Part shown: piece by piece, positions 23,870 to 35,609 of the stretch
Numbering within the stretch: the first letter of the stretch is position 1
How the letters are laid out: each line of letters opens with the position of its first letter
Assembly: GCF_963678635.1 (NCBI RefSeq)
Contig: NC_087065.1
Location: 22,837,254 to 22,901,253 of the forward strand
Direction: 5' to 3'
Source: Symsagittifera roscoffensis
Taxonomy: Eukaryota; Xenacoelomorpha; Acoela; Convolutidae
DNA: 64,000 bases
Made by a program: the position numbers and the translations under genes
Notes under the pieces: model-generated
Databases searched by the model: none
What the model was told of the DNA's origin: nothing
Seen by the model: the letters and a program-made list of their open reading frames with translations, nothing else

Positions 23870-26700
23870 TCTGGATGTTTTTTTGAAAAAAAAAATTAAA
23901 TGATTTAATAGTTTTTGATTTCATACTTTGAATCGAAATTTCATTTTTAGTTTTTATTTTTTTTTGATAAAAAAATGTTTGTTTTTCATGATAAAAATAT
24001 ATTTGCAAGTGAAAACCTTAACATGAATTTTTCCTGAAATTTACCCTCCAAAATTTAACATCCTTAAATTTTTTTTTCGATTGTTCAAGATAAAAATGTT
24101 TGTTTTTTCAAGATAAAAATGAATTTGCGAGTAAAAATTAAAATACCGAAGTTTTGTATGAAAAACTAGCCTTGTGATACCTCAGTTTTAAGAAACCAAT
24201 GTGTCGGCAAAGTCGGGCTCCAAAAAATATGTTGAAACTCAAACCTCGTACATTGAATGCCTGTTACTATTGTATAGAAAAATCTACACACTATCTTAAA
24301 ACATGGTAAGATTGGGAGCCGAGAATTTTTCTGAAACCTACCATCTTACCATCACACTGAAGCTCCAATATTCCAGATCTAAATACATTAAGAAACCTGT
24401 TCCATATCATAAAACATAAGAAATCTAATCTCTACCTTAATACATAGCTTTCAGACCGGATGCTCTATTCCCTATCTTAAAACTTGGAAGTCTGCACCCA
24501 CGCCTACCTCTCATCGCTCCTCTACTACTAGCTACATTAAAATTTTCTATGAGAATATAGTAATCATAGCAAACAATTTTTAAATAAGAAATGGTAACCT
24601 AAAAAATTCTAGAAATCTGTACAATGTTCTAGTAATTTGATAATTTTTGATAAAGAATTTTTGTTCTAGTAAATAATATGAAGCAATTTTAACGCAATTT
24701 TTAGTCGTTCACTTATGCTTATACTCAAAGGTTCTGATTGATGATACGGCCAACTCGAGCGATAATCAGATTCAAAATGTCGTGAAAATCTCATTGGAAA
24801 TTGGTTCAAAAATCATTAACCTACAGTGAGAGTTGCAATGATGATTTGCTCACGGGAGTTTGATGTTTTAAGTTTGCTGAAAAAGTACGTAAAATGAGTT
24901 AATTAGTGGATACGTATATATTAAAAATTTGTAACAAAGTAAGTGATGGATAATTATAAAATATCGACTAATTGCTTCGTTTTGCCTAGCTATCATTTTA
25001 TAAAGTTCCTAAGTTAGTGTCTTTGATTGAATTCTTTCATTAATGAGTTTTCAAGCAGACAAAGGGTAACTTATGCATCAAAGTTAAGCAGTTTTTACTG
25101 TTTTTCATAATTGACAATGAAAAAAAAAAGATAAAAGTTGGATAATTTTGTTGTATCTAGATCATTTCCATATAATAAAAAACCTAAATCTGCACTGCAA
25201 AATGAGTTTCAAATCAGAATTAAGGTTAAAGCAAAAAAATACAGTTATCTGGATCAAAAAAACTCTTCCTGAAGCTTCTGAGCAAACGTGTTTTTTGGCA
25301 AAACTTTGCATCCGAAAAATAAAAGATTTTTGAAATGATACAATTTTACACATAAAATTCAATTTTCGATTAAACTTTTGTTCGAAATGGATTCAATTGG
25401 CAGAACGGTAGATCAAGCAGAAACCAAAAAAGGCCCAAGTTGAAGCTTTGAGACAAAGTAGAATAGAAATTTAATTTACTTTTACAGATTTTGAGATCGA
25501 TTTGATTCAACTCAAATGATAGTTTCTCAATTCTTATAATGCTTTTCAAGATTAAAATGTATTTGCAAATAATTTTAAAAAAATTTCAAAAAGAATCTGA
25601 AACTTACCATACCGAAGTTTTGTAAAAAAAAGATAGCCCTTAAACATCTCATTTCTTAAGACTTAGCTAAAAAACGCATGTGTCGGAAAAATTGAGCTCC
25701 GGAAACTTCGGCGACAGAGTTTTATTGAAACTTACCATAATATCATCTCAAACCTCGCATCTTAGTTCAAAGCAAAAAATGATCTTATTTCATTGAATGT
25801 TTATTACTATTATATAGAGAAATCTACACACTATCCTACAACATTGTAAGATTAGGCGCCACAAAAATTTTCTGAAATTTACCATCTCACCACCATACTG
25901 AAACCTTATCATTCCGTAACTTAATGCATTAAAAAACCTATTCCATATCTTGCAGCTAATACATAGCTTGCAGACCGGATGTTCTCTTCTCGCTTTTAAA
26001 ACATGAAAGTTTGCACCAACCCCCACCTCTCATCGCTCTTCTTCTACAAGGTACCTTGCAATTTTTTTGAGAGAACATAGTAAAGATAGCAAATAAATTT
26101 TTTATTGAGAAATTGTAAACTGATAATCTCGAAATATGTACCTAGTTTTAGCAATTTGAAAGTTTTTGACAAAGAATTTTTTTAGTAATTAGAATGAAAC
26201 AATTTCAATGCATTTCTTAGTCGTTCATTTATGCTTATGCTTAAAAAGGTTCTGATTGATGATAAGGCCAATTCGAGCGAAAATCTGATTCAATTTCTCG
26301 TGAAATTTTCATTGAAAATCGGTCCAAAAATCTTCAGTGAGAACTGCAATGGTGGCTTGCTCACGGGAGTTTGTTGTTTTAAGTTTGCGGTAAAAGAACC
26401 TTGTATGAGTTACTAAGTGGACACGTATTTGTTAACATTTTGTAACAAAAGTAAGTAGTGAATATTCATAAAACATTGACTAATTGATTTGTTTTGCCTA
26501 GCTATCCTTTTAGAAAATTCCTCAGTTAGTGTCTTTGATTGAGTTCTTGGAGTAGTGAAATTTCAAGCAGACAAAAGGTAATTTATGCATCAAAGTTAAT
26601 GAGTTTTGACTTTTTTTGATAACTGACGATGAAAAAAAAAGATAAAAATTGGAATAGCTTTGTTTCATCTTGATCGTTTACAGATAATAAAAGAATCTGA
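23870..26700. repeat. Further satellite units (about 1.8 copies) right of the polymerase relic
   Basis: Poly-A/T-rich sequence at 23,870-24,140 leads into sequence matching the 1.55-kb unit. The landmark appears in diverged form near 24,450 (TTTCAGACCGGATGC) and in normal form at 25,966. Sequence motifs follow the same order as in the main array (for example TTCAAGCAGACAA near 25,050 and 26,565). Short open frames here are chance. The unit continues until about 26,700, where it changes into the second AT-rich block, as also happens at 17,640. Confidence 0.85.
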
Positions 26701-28645
26701 TAAAAATTGAATCTACAGTTGAGATAGAGAACGAATTGTTTTTTTTAGCAAGTGTCTCCATTTGATGTAACCAATCAAAAACCCAAAATACGGAAAATTG
26801 TTGAAAGCAAACAATGAAAAACATAAAATTATAAAAAAATTGAATAATTTTTCAGATAAATTTACTTCTGGCATTCGAGTTCAAATTGTCGTGAAACTCT
26901 CAGAGAAAATTCGATCCAAAAAATTTTTTATCTAAAATGGTAACTAAAATAGTAGAAATATTACAACAAAATAGTGGCGTTAAATTGCAGTAGGAGTGTA
27001 TATTATGAAATGGTTGGTCGGAACCTATGTGCTAAGAAAATGATGTCTTAAAACATAGTCTTTCTGAAACGATTTGCCTAGCTATCATTTATAAAATTTC
27101 CTTGTTCATTGTATACACTGTATACGATCATCCACTACCGTGTTTTTAAGCAGATTAAAGCAGGCAATTGAGAATCAAAATTTTTTATTTCGTTTTCCAG
27201 CAATTTTAGAAATGTTTTGATTAATAGACGAATAAAAGAAAATTAATGGGCTAAAATGTCCAGATTAATAATTATATAACATAGGGGAAAACAGAAGAAG
27301 ACACAGTTATTTGGTTTAGAATTTTTTTAGAAATGTTGTAATTAATTGACGAATAAAGCAAAAATAATGGGCTAGAACGTCCAGATTAATAACTATATAA
27401 CATAAGGGAAAACAAAAGAAGAGAAAGTTGTTTGCTGTGGATATTTTTTTTCGTAAAAAGAGTTTTTTTCTGCTAAATTTGCTTTGGATTAGAGAACGTT
27501 TGTTCAAATGATACAGTTTTGCGTCTAAGTTTCACATATTGAGCAAAACTTTTTTCAAACTGAACCAAAAACAGTCAAATTGGGAGATAGTAGATCAATC
27601 AGAATTCAAAAACATAGTATTTTTGAATTTACAGAAAAATAATGTTGAATTTCATTTCAATTATTTGTGAATTTTGAGAAAATTGTTAAATTGTTTTTCT
27701 TTTTAGGTTATGAATAACACTTTTTTTATATGAGGTAGGTGAAATTATGGAAAATTTAGAGTTTTGAAGCAGGTTTCCTTCAAAGCTGATTTGGAGATGA
27801 AAATGATCGATTTATTGTTACAATTTTGTCCTTAAATTGTCTTTTAGTGGTAAAAACAATTCTGTTGGAGGAAAGTAGACACAGCATCAACTAAAAATCT
27901 GCAAAATTTTTTTTTGAATTGTAAAAGAAAAACTACTACAAAGCTCTGCTCTAAAAATAGTTTCGAGAAATTACAAGCCTCATTGAGGACTAGAACTGAT
28001 GAATATGTAGAAAAATTCTAGATTATTATTAAATTGTACCCATCCACCATTTATGTTATGAAACAGATACAATTTATCAAGTTTGACGTAGAAAAATACT
28101 CCAAATCTGTTTCATATACAAACGTAGGATGATAATTGTGATAAAAACTTGGGTAAAACACGTGTTTAAGGTTAATAAGCAGAAAAATCTCCAGTTCACT
28201 TTTTCTTGGATTTGTATATAGTGTTTTTAATTTTGTTTCTTTTGAATGAATTTGTGAATAATCTTTAGTGAATTTCCAGAGTTTTTGAGATTCTTTCTAT
28301 TGACTTACCGTGAACCGAAATATCATACCTTCAATCTACAATCTACACGTAATACACGAACAATTTTTAACACTTAGGTAACGCGCGCCGAGGTTTTTGT
28401 GATAAATCAAGACGTTTTGACACAAAATTCAAAAAAAAGCCGTTTTTCTTAACATTCTCTTACCACTGAAACCTTACCATTCCCGTTTTTACTACATTGA
28501 GAAATCTATAACTTATCCTATTACTACAGAAAACATATTTCCTATCTTAATACGTGGCCAGCAGTCCCGGAAATATTTTCCCTATCTTAAAGCATTAAGG
28601 ACCGCCGGCACCGCCCCCCCGCCCACCTCTGCTCACTCTCCTATT
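26700..28645. repeat. AT-rich segmental copy, block 2 (partner at 17.6-19.5 kb)
   Basis: Matches block 1 from about 26,750. It differs by a replaced stretch at about 27,066-27,135, which includes CGATTTGCCTAGCTATCATT from the 1.55-kb unit and GTATACACTGTATAC, and by an internal duplication (27,206-27,320 and 27,329-27,450). Its right end carries CGCGCGCCGAG and a C-rich patch, then Gypsy element A begins. No gene seen. Confidence 0.83.
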
Positions 28646-29085
28646 CTCATTAGATTTCAGTTGAACCGTTTGTAATTGCAAATCAGAGGAGTTTTCAGCG
28701 CTTGATTCCAGATATTGTTCAAATTATCTGTAGTTTTTCCTATTTGAATACTCACTTCCTCAGTGGTAGTTGGAACCCTTGATGAGCAGTCCGCATGTAG
28801 ATCTTTCTTTCCTGCTTCGTGCTTGATTTCGAAATGGACTGCCCAAGTTTTTCAACCATCTAACTATCATACCGTCTGGCTCCTTGAAGCTATAAAGCCA
28901 CGTTAAGGCTCTGTGATCCGTAACTACTAAGAAATTTCGTCCCAAAAGATAGTTCCGAAAACAATGCGTGACATGTACGATCCAAAAGGCTCCTTATGGT
29001 GCGGTCGTTCCTTGCTCCAGAAGACTCCGTTCACTTGAATCTGATTCCTTAAATCGGTATGAAAATTTTTTCTTGGTTTACACTA
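28646..29085 (-). pseudogene. Gypsy element A: RNase H fragment
   Basis: Minus-strand frame at 28,760-28,945 reads FLVVTDHRALTWLYSFKEPD and then VRWLKNLG, the C-terminal half of a Ty3/Gypsy RNase H domain, which removes RNA from the RNA/DNA hybrid during reverse transcription. The Asp of TDHRAL is present. Homology to the plus-strand copy B continues left to about 28,650 (compare 35,680-35,710). On the upstream side it runs almost directly into protease-linker sequence near 29,090, so the whole reverse transcriptase is missing. A relic of a non-autonomous or dead copy. Confidence 0.8.
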
Positions 29086-29670
29086 ACCGGTGGATCAGCT
29101 ACCAGTAGTCCAATTTTTTATTCGAATTCCCTTATGCCTTCAATTAAACCTTCTGGGCTACTGAGATGGTATCGTTTTCATCCTTGATGACGATTTCGAC
29201 TAGTTTTTCATGTCTGCTGGGGATTCTTGCATTCCTTTCTGCTATTGCAAAGGTTCGAACGCAGGTCGTTGTTTGTGCTGATATAGGTAGCGCTGACCGA
29301 TGTTTTGTACTGTATAGCAATTGTTCGCCAATGTATGAAATACATTCTTGATCTATCACAAAATCTAAACCAAGAATGCAGGGTAAGCAGTTATCCGCCG
29401 TTATTAAAAACTCTTGTGTAAACTCTCCGGATTTTGGTTTTTTTTTTGAATTTGATGTCGACACTGCCAACAGTTTTTAACTCCGAATTTTTAGCCGCTA
29501 ACACTTTTTTATTAAAAGCTTTTAGGCTTTCATTTCATACTTTCCGGCTTTCCAATCCGCTAGACGTGTCGAAACTTATGAGCGAAATGCTACTGCCACT
29601 GTCTAATGATCCGGTACCAATTTCCTGTTCAATAACAAATTGGATTTTTTTGTAAGTGGAGCACACCCTG
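29086..29670 (-). pseudogene. Gypsy element A: retropepsin-like protease and linker
   Basis: Minus-strand frame 29,144-29,470 contains FLITADNCLPCILGLDFV, where ILGLDF is the hydrophobic-hydrophobic-Gly block near the C-terminus of retroviral-type aspartic proteases. It then continues with GVRTFAIAERNARI-like sequence shared with copy B (33,838-34,140). The active-site half (expected near 29,560, in a different frame) is disrupted. These proteases cut the Gag-Pol polyprotein. No intact frame joins it to gag. Confidence 0.75.
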
Positions 29671-30556
29671 ATTACGTTGTTTTCTTCCGTCCATTTTCCT
29701 AAGGATAGTTTCGCATTTTGTGGGTAGAACTTCCACAGGTAAAACAGTTAAGGCAGTTTTTTTGCCCAGTGACCCTTTTTCCACATAGTCGGTATTTGTC
29801 ATAGTTGTTTTACCCTCCGGGATTGTCATTTCTCTCGCGCGTATTTGGTGCTGGGGTGGTAGTTCTTAATCGGTCTCTAGAACCTTGTACCCTGTAACGG
29901 TTGCCATTGCGTCGCGTTCCTCCCCAGTGGCTAATGTCTTTCCAACCGTCACTGCTCCGGGCCTCATTTTTAGTACTAACCGATATATGTTGATCCAGTC
30001 TGTTCACCGCGTTTATTAGAATTTCTGTTTCATCCCTCCGTATGGCTGCTCATCGTGGCGTTTGTTCTTCTTTCTCAATTCTGACAAGGGCTTCCAGGTG
30101 AAGTGCCCGCTCTAAAGATTTCGCAATGTTCATGCCCTTGTTTCCAATTATCTTGCGGAGTTCAAGTCCAACTTGGCTGTAGTGGATCATTTGGAGAAAA
30201 ACTCGAATCACTAAGTGATCCTGTATGGCCTAGAATTGATTGGTTACACTTACAGCGCCAATTGCTGTAAATCCCCCAAAAACCTAATATTTTCATCTGC
30301 ATGCTGCACGCGACGCGTTAGCCATCCGCGAAAGACCGCCGGTTTTTCAGTGTAAGGTCTCATCAAAATGGTAACTGTCTCATCATAGCTATTTCTAGTA
30401 GCCTCTGGTAGGTTACGCTAAAATTTGTTTGCAGATTTCTGCAATCTTAACGCAAAATAATGCGACCGTTTTTCAATTTTGGTTCCCTTTACAGAACGTT
30501 TCCAATTTTGTAGTTCGGCTAATAACTCAAAGGGTTTTAAGTAGCTTTCGAGCCAA
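29671..30556 (-). pseudogene. Gypsy element A: gag and degenerate zinc knuckle
   Basis: Minus-strand sequence from 30,553 leftward aligns with the plus-strand gag of copy B: ESYLKPFELLAELQNWKR-like, then FYRNLPEAT-like and RVRRVQHAD-like segments, in several frames with stops. The first 25 or so gag codons are missing because the leader joins gag internally near 30,555. Near 29,765-29,800 a CCHC-like nucleocapsid motif survives only in part (RLCGKR...KNC with the first Cys replaced by Tyr and the His lost). Gag forms the particle that packages the element RNA. Not functional. Confidence 0.72.
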
Positions 30557-30974
30557 ACTACCTCCCACCCTTCTTTTTTATTCAACAAATTATCCCTGTA
30601 GTTGGATTTTTCTAGGTTTTACCCGTTGTTTTCAGCTTAAAATAACGTTTTATGTCGCTCCAACTACAGTTCATCCGCTTTTATCTCAAAGCTTTGTTTT
30701 TGAGCTAGATTTTTGTCAACCTTATGTTGTATTCAGTCCAATTTTTTTTGCTTTATAAAATTAACTGACAATTTACAACAAAATTTAGCAGAAAAATGAA
30801 GATCGATCGAGTTTTCAATTTTTCTGTTTTTTTTTCTATTAAACGGGATTTTAACGTGTTTTAATGTTTTATCTGATTTTTAATGTTTTCCTTACATGCT
30901 CGACAACTTTTGAAATTTTTTTGAAACTCACTTGTTCTTTCTGACCCCTGTTGTTTTCTCTGTCGCCACCGCAG
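30557..30974 (-). other. Gypsy element A: 5' leader with primer-binding-site candidate
   Basis: Reverse complement of the leader that precedes gag in copy B (32,348-32,732) and of fragment C (39,217-39,622). On the minus strand it begins TGGCGACAGAGAAAACAAC, a plausible tRNA primer-binding site because it starts TGG. The same start occurs in fragment C at 39,622. AT-rich, no coding capacity. Confidence 0.6.
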
Positions 30975-32345
30975 GATCAGCCCAACAAGTGCTTACTTAG
31001 AAAAGAACAAGAAATGAGTATACTTTAAATTGAAATCTCAAATTATCTGTAAATGCTTTCAATTTTATACTCAAATTTTGACAGGCTTTTGTGATAATTA
31101 CTGGAACTTACTATTGAAAAAATTTATCATGGAAGGATTTATAAATCAATTGACTGTTCTGAACCTACATTTTAATTATGTTCCTGGGTTGCCCCGTTTC
31201 TCCCCTTAATCCGAGTAATTTTAGATTTAACCCAGATTACCGATTTTCGTAGCTTTTGTCAGCTTAATCTGACACCATATAAGAAGAAATTTTCTCCAGC
31301 CTGTCAAGGCGTTTGCATATTTGTCAAAGTTAATTAATGTGTTGAAAGTTCTCAGACATCATAAATTAGCAATGACTTTTGCCAAACTAGTTTAAAAAAT
31401 GATCTTTATATTTTACTAACAATGAAAATTTCATTTTCCTACAATGTTTCCCTCCTTGAAACTGGAGTACTCCACGCACGACGGAGCATTTATGGTGGAT
31501 ATTTTTGCAAATCTGTTCGTTCCCCATGATATAATTTTACCTCTTTTAGTACGTTATAAAGGACTATATTTAATGAGCACATCAAAAAAAACTTTGTCAA
31601 TAGGACAAACTTCCAGTTTACATATCCATTTTATGGCGCAACACATCTTTTGCGGCATCAAGGCCTATTTTATTGTCGCAACACATCTTTTGCGGCATCA
31701 CATCTTTTGCGGCATCAAGACTTCTCTCGCCTATGGATCCATGAGATTATTTCTGGCTTCAACCAGTACCTTGAAATATTCTTCTCTTCCGCCTTTGTTT
31801 GGGTGGCATAGAAGGCAAAGACTCTTAAAACGTCTATCCAGTGTTTCAGGACATTTTAAAATGTCGCTAGTTCCGGCAATTGTAAAATATCAAAGAGGTT
31901 CGAAGGGGCGGAAAAAGGACTCGGTGCGTCATGTAGAGGCAGTCTCTTCCAGAGTGAAGCTTTTGCAAAAATTTCTGCCTTCAAGTTAGCGTGAAGCTTC
32001 TTCTTCTTACTCTGATTTTCAGATATTTTCTTCTTTTACTCGCTCTACAGCGAGTCCTTCTCTCTTTCGTGGGCTTTAGCTTTTAATTTGTAGCCTTCAA
32101 CGGCTCCCTCTACTTGCAGGAGTTTCTCAATCCCGTTGTTAACCTCAATTTGAGAGAGTCTCAGTTGCTCCCTGAATTGCTGGCTTGTCACCCCCAGCTT
32201 CTCGCTGTTATCTAAATACCTCTCCGCTTCACTTATCTGACCCTTGAGGTTGATCACCTCCTCGCATAAAGTTGGCGCCCTATTCACAATAATTGGTGTT
32301 GAAGTTGCTTTAGTGGCGCCACGCTTCTACGTTTAGTTTTGACGC
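30975..32345 (-). repeat. LTR of Gypsy element A (minus orientation), about 1.37 kb
   Basis: This block follows the primer-binding-site candidate on the minus strand. It matches 37,997-39,190 in inverted orientation, and its U5 part matches 39,623-40,090 directly. On the minus strand it starts near AGTAGGCGTCAA and contains GTGGCGCCAC about 30 bp in. It includes an 80-codon minus-strand frame (32,045-32,287) with Glu/Lys/Leu heptad character. A 19-base word CACATCTTTTGCGGCATCA occurs three times at 31,645-31,720, once per LTR elsewhere. The 181-codon plus-strand frame here is antisense to the LTR and I do not treat it as a gene. Confidence 0.7.
32045..32287 (-). CDS. Small coiled-coil-like frame inside the LTR
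   Basis: 80 codons on the minus strand, start residues MNRAPTLCEEVINLKGQ, with repeated Leu/Ile spacing and many Glu, Lys and Gln, as in a coiled coil. It stops at TAG, and two codons later TAA follows; the same pair of stops is present in the LTR copy at 38,300. That copy (38,055-38,300, plus strand) keeps the reading frame for the first 35 codons before a stop and frameshift. It could be a leftover of a captured gene, a real small LTR protein, or chance. No function is proposed. Confidence 0.35.
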   Translation of the reverse strand: MNRAPTLCEEVINLKGQISEAERYLDNSEKLGVTSQQFREQLRLSQIEVNNGIEKLLQVEGAVEGYKLKAKAHEREKDSL

Positions 32346-32732
32346 CTACTTCAAAAAAAATCAAAGTGATCAAAAGATTTCGAGCATGTCAGGAAAATTT
32401 AAAAATCAAATAAAACGTTAAGACATGTTAAAGTCACGTCTCATAGAGAAAAACAAGGAAAACTCGACAAAAAATTGATTGATCTTAATTTTTTCTGCTA
32501 ATTTGGGTAGTAAATTGTCAATTAATCTTGTGAAGCAAGAAGTAATTAAATCAAACTCGACGGAAAATTAAGAAAACCGAGTTGAAAAATCAATTTTTTG
32601 AGATGAAAGCGGATAAACTGTAGTTGGAGGGACACAAAACGTTATTTTAAGCTATAAACAATGGATAAGACCTAACAAAACTCCAACTACAGTGATAAGT
32701 TGATATATAATTAAGTAGGGTGGGGGTTAAGT
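32346..32732 (+). other. Gypsy element B: 5' leader lacking its own plus-strand LTR
   Basis: Aligns with the reverse complement of 30,557-30,930 (for example CGAGCATGT, AATCAAATAAAACGTTAA and CTGTAGTTGGAG). The first 45 bases of the leader, with the primer-binding site, are absent: the U3 end of the inverted LTR of element A abuts it at about 32,346. It ends in AGTAGGGTGGGGGTTAAGT just before the gag start. Confidence 0.65.
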
Positions 32733-33470
32733 ATGGCAACGGCAAGTTCAGTATCCCAGATGTTATTGTCGGAGGCACTCATTGGTTCAAACGGCTTTGA
32801 AAGCTACTTCAAACACTTTGAGCTATTAGCCGAACTGCAAAATTGGAAACGTACTGTAAGTGAAACCGAAATTGACAAACGGCCGCATTATTTCGCGTTG
32901 AGATCGCAAAAAGCTGCAAACAAATTTTACCGTACCCTCCCAGAGGCAACCGGAAATAGCTATGATGAGACCTATGAAGCTTTTCGAAGACATTACAAAG
33001 AAAAACCGTCGGTGTTCCGCGGACGGCTAGCTCGTCGCGTGCAGCAGGCAGGAGAGGAATTTACAGATTTCCTGGAGGATTTACAGCAATTGGCGGTGAA
33101 GGCGTACCCACACGAGTCCCAGAACATACGGGATCACTTAGTGTTTCGAGGTTTTTTAAAGGGATTCACCACAGCCAAGTTAGGTTTGAGGTCCGCAAGA
33201 CAATTGGGGACAAGGAAATGAACATCGCGAATGCTTTAGAGCGGGCGCTTCACCTGGAAGCCGTAATTCGAATTGAGGAAGAAAAACAAACGCCACGAAT
33301 CGCAGACATACGGGGGGATGAAACAGTAATCCTAGAAAACTCGGCGAACAGACTAGTCCAACAGACGTCGATTGGTAATGAAAAGAATGCCCGGAGCAAA
33401 GACGGTCGAAGATACAACGCCCACTGCGGAGAAACGAGAATCGATGGAAACTGATATAGCGAACAAAGTT
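32733..33470 (+). pseudogene. Gypsy element B: gag
   Basis: ATG at 32,733 follows the leader and opens 162 codons with typical Gypsy capsid spacing: FESYFKHFELLAELQNWKR (aa 23-41), HYFALRSQKAANKFYRTLP, a YDETYEAFRRHY segment, RRVQQAGEEFTDFLEDLQQL and a final FLKGF. A frameshift near 33,190 moves the downstream part (ERALHLEAVIRIEEE) into the next frame, open to 33,454. Gag is the structural protein of the virus-like particle. Length and order fit the family; the start is the first ATG after the conserved leader. Copy A carries the same gag on the other strand with more damage. Confidence 0.85.
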
Positions 33471-33499
33471 CAAGAGACCGAGCAAGAACTCAGGAACAA

Positions 33500-34140
33500 A
33501 ATTGCGCGAAAGAATTGACAATCCCAGGTGGGAGAGAGACTATGACAAACGTCGGCTATGTGGGCAAAAGGCAATTTGGCGAAGAGTTTACGTAATTGTT
33601 TTACTAGTGGAAGTTCTCGCACATCAATTGAATATGCCCTTGAAATAAAACGACGGAACAAACCAACGTAATCAGGGTGTATTCCACTAACAAAACAAAA
33701 TGTTTCAATGTGGAGTTGTTATTGAACAGGAAATTGTTAACAGGAATGTTAGACAGTGGGAGTAGCATATCGCTCATGAGTGTCGACCATATGAACGGAT
33801 TGGAAAGCCGGGAAGCCTAAAAGCTTTTAATAAAAAAGTGTTCGCGGCTAAAAATTCGGAATTAAAAACTGTTGGCAGTGTCGACATCAAATTCAAACAG
33901 AAACCAAAATCCGGAGAGTTCGCCCAAGAGTTTTCAATAACGGTGGATAATTGCTTACACTGCATTCTTGGTTTAGATTTCATGATAGAAAAAGAATGTA
34001 TTCTAAACTTTGGCGAACAATTGCTATACAGTACGAAACATCGGACAGCACTACCTATAACAGCACAAACAACGATCGGTGTTCGAACCTTTGCAATAGC
34101 AGAGAGGAATGCAAGAATCACCAGCAGATATGAAAAATAG
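33500..34140 (+). pseudogene. Gypsy element B: nucleocapsid remnant and aspartic protease
   Basis: Near 33,545-33,600 a zinc-knuckle remnant (DKRRLCGQKA) has lost most CCHC ligands. The protease active site LDSGSSIS is intact at 33,749-33,772, and ILGLDFMIEKECI follows within the frame at 33,838-34,140. Together they give the two signature blocks of a retropepsin, D-S-G and ILG. A frame change near 33,800 separates them. The protease would process Gag-Pol. Just downstream the frame ends at TAG 34,138 where copy A also shows conserved linker sequence. Confidence 0.78.
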
Positions 34141-35166
34141 TCGAAATTGTCATCACAGATGAAAAAAGTACCGTCCTCAGTAGCCCAGAAGGTTTAATTG
34201 AAGGCATACAGGAATTCGATGAAAAAACCGGACTACTGGTAGCTGACTCACTGGTTAGTGTAATCCAAGGAAAAGTTTGGTTGAAGGTACTGAACATGCG
34301 AAATGAAGCAAATGACATATACCATGACAGCAAAACTGCTCATCGTACCGATTTGTGAAATCAGATTCTAGTAAACGGACTATTTAGTAGCAGAGAGCGA
34401 CTGCAGCATCAGGAGCCTTTCGGATTGGCAAACACGCTACTCTGGACGGTGCAAAATTGTCATTTGAAGAAAAAAAAATACAGGTAATGTTTGATAAACA
34501 TAACCGGGTCTTTTCACGCAGCTTTTCACGAGCTTAGGTTTTTCGGATAAAGTCAGACATAAAAGAAAGTTAAGCGCAGATGCAAAGCCATTTCGGCGGG
34601 CATACGGAAGTATCAGTTTTGAAAAGCAGTAAGCCATGAAAAAGATCGTGGAGCATTTAGAAAAAAGCAATCTGGTTGAACCAACTCACTCGAATTGGGC
34701 AGCCCGTACATATTTGTTAAAAAAAGACAGATCCCACAGATTACTAGTTGATTACAGAGGATTGAACAATCAGATCGAAAAGACAAGCTGGCCCCTACCA
34801 GAGATAAGTGATGTTATCGACTGATTGGATGGTGATATGCTCTTTTCCATTAATGATTTAATTTCTGGCTATTTTGAAATGGCGCTAGATAAAGATTCAC
34901 AAATTCTTACGACCTTTATAACGTCGATGGGTCTCTATGAATGGAAAAGACTACCGATGGGTCTCGCTTCAGGTCCAGAAGCATTTCAAAACTTAATGGA
35001 GTTGATACTAAGTGGGTTATTATACGAAGCTGCTTTGGTGTACCTAGACGACATTATAACCTTTGGTAAAACATTTGAAGAACATCTGGAGAGGTTCGAA
35101 CTTATTCCGTGTCAACTGAAAGAAGCATGGTTAAAATTAAGAGGATCAAAATGCAGATTCTTTTGA
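34141..35166 (+). pseudogene. Gypsy element B: reverse transcriptase
   Basis: Frames 34,636-34,821 and 34,825-35,166 are in phase and split only by TGA at 34,822. They hold VEPTHSNWAA, RLLVDYRGLNNQ, WPLPEISDVID, then FSINDLISGYFEM (motif A), RLPMGLASGPEAFQNLM (motif B) and the catalytic VYLDDIIT (YLDD at 35,041-35,052). This is a Ty3/Gypsy-type reverse transcriptase making cDNA from element RNA. In motif A the expected Asp is present (ND before LISG). The region 34,141-34,600 upstream is broken linker. After KCRFF the frame stops at 35,164 and about the thumb/connection part is reduced or deleted before RNase H. Confidence 0.88.
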
Positions 35167-35609
35167 AATAAACTCCTTTTTCTTTGAGATATTGTGTGTC
35201 GAACAACGGCGTGGAAGTTGATCCGGAAAAGAAAAACACGATGCTTCATTAACTGGGATAGGGGCCGCATTGACACAAAAATAGCAAGACATAGATCAAG
35301 TTATTGCGTACGCCAGCAAAACACTGAATGAAGGACAACGAAATTACTCCGCAATCAAAAGGAAACTAGAAACTATAAGCTATCGTATATTTCAAGCATT
35401 GTTTCCGGAACTATATGTTGAGACAAAAATTCTTAATAGTTACGGATGACAGAGCCTTAGCGTGGCTTTATAGCTACAAGGAGCCAAACGGTATGATAGT
35501 GAGATGGTTGGAAAAAATAGGGCAGTTCCATTTCGAAATCAAGCACGAAGCGAGAAAGAAAACTCCACATGCAGACTGCTCATCAAAGGTTCCAACTACC
35601 ACTGAGTAG
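35167..35609 (+). pseudogene. Gypsy element B: connection and RNase H
   Basis: After a frame break, 35,260-35,410 encodes IDQVIAYASKTLNEGQRNYS in one frame, the start of the RNase H core common in Gypsy elements. 35,415-35,609 then gives FLIVTDDRALAWLYSYKEPN, RWLEKIGQFHFEIKHEA and HADCSSKVP. The first catalytic Asp block (xDASxxxxG) is largely deleted near 35,250, where GIGAALTQK remains. The domain degrades the RNA template. It directly follows the reverse transcriptase as expected. Confidence 0.82.

Noticed and set aside
31444-31989. 181-codon plus-strand frame
   Set aside because: It is antisense to the LTR of Gypsy element A, includes the triplicated 19-base word and is not open in the second LTR copy.
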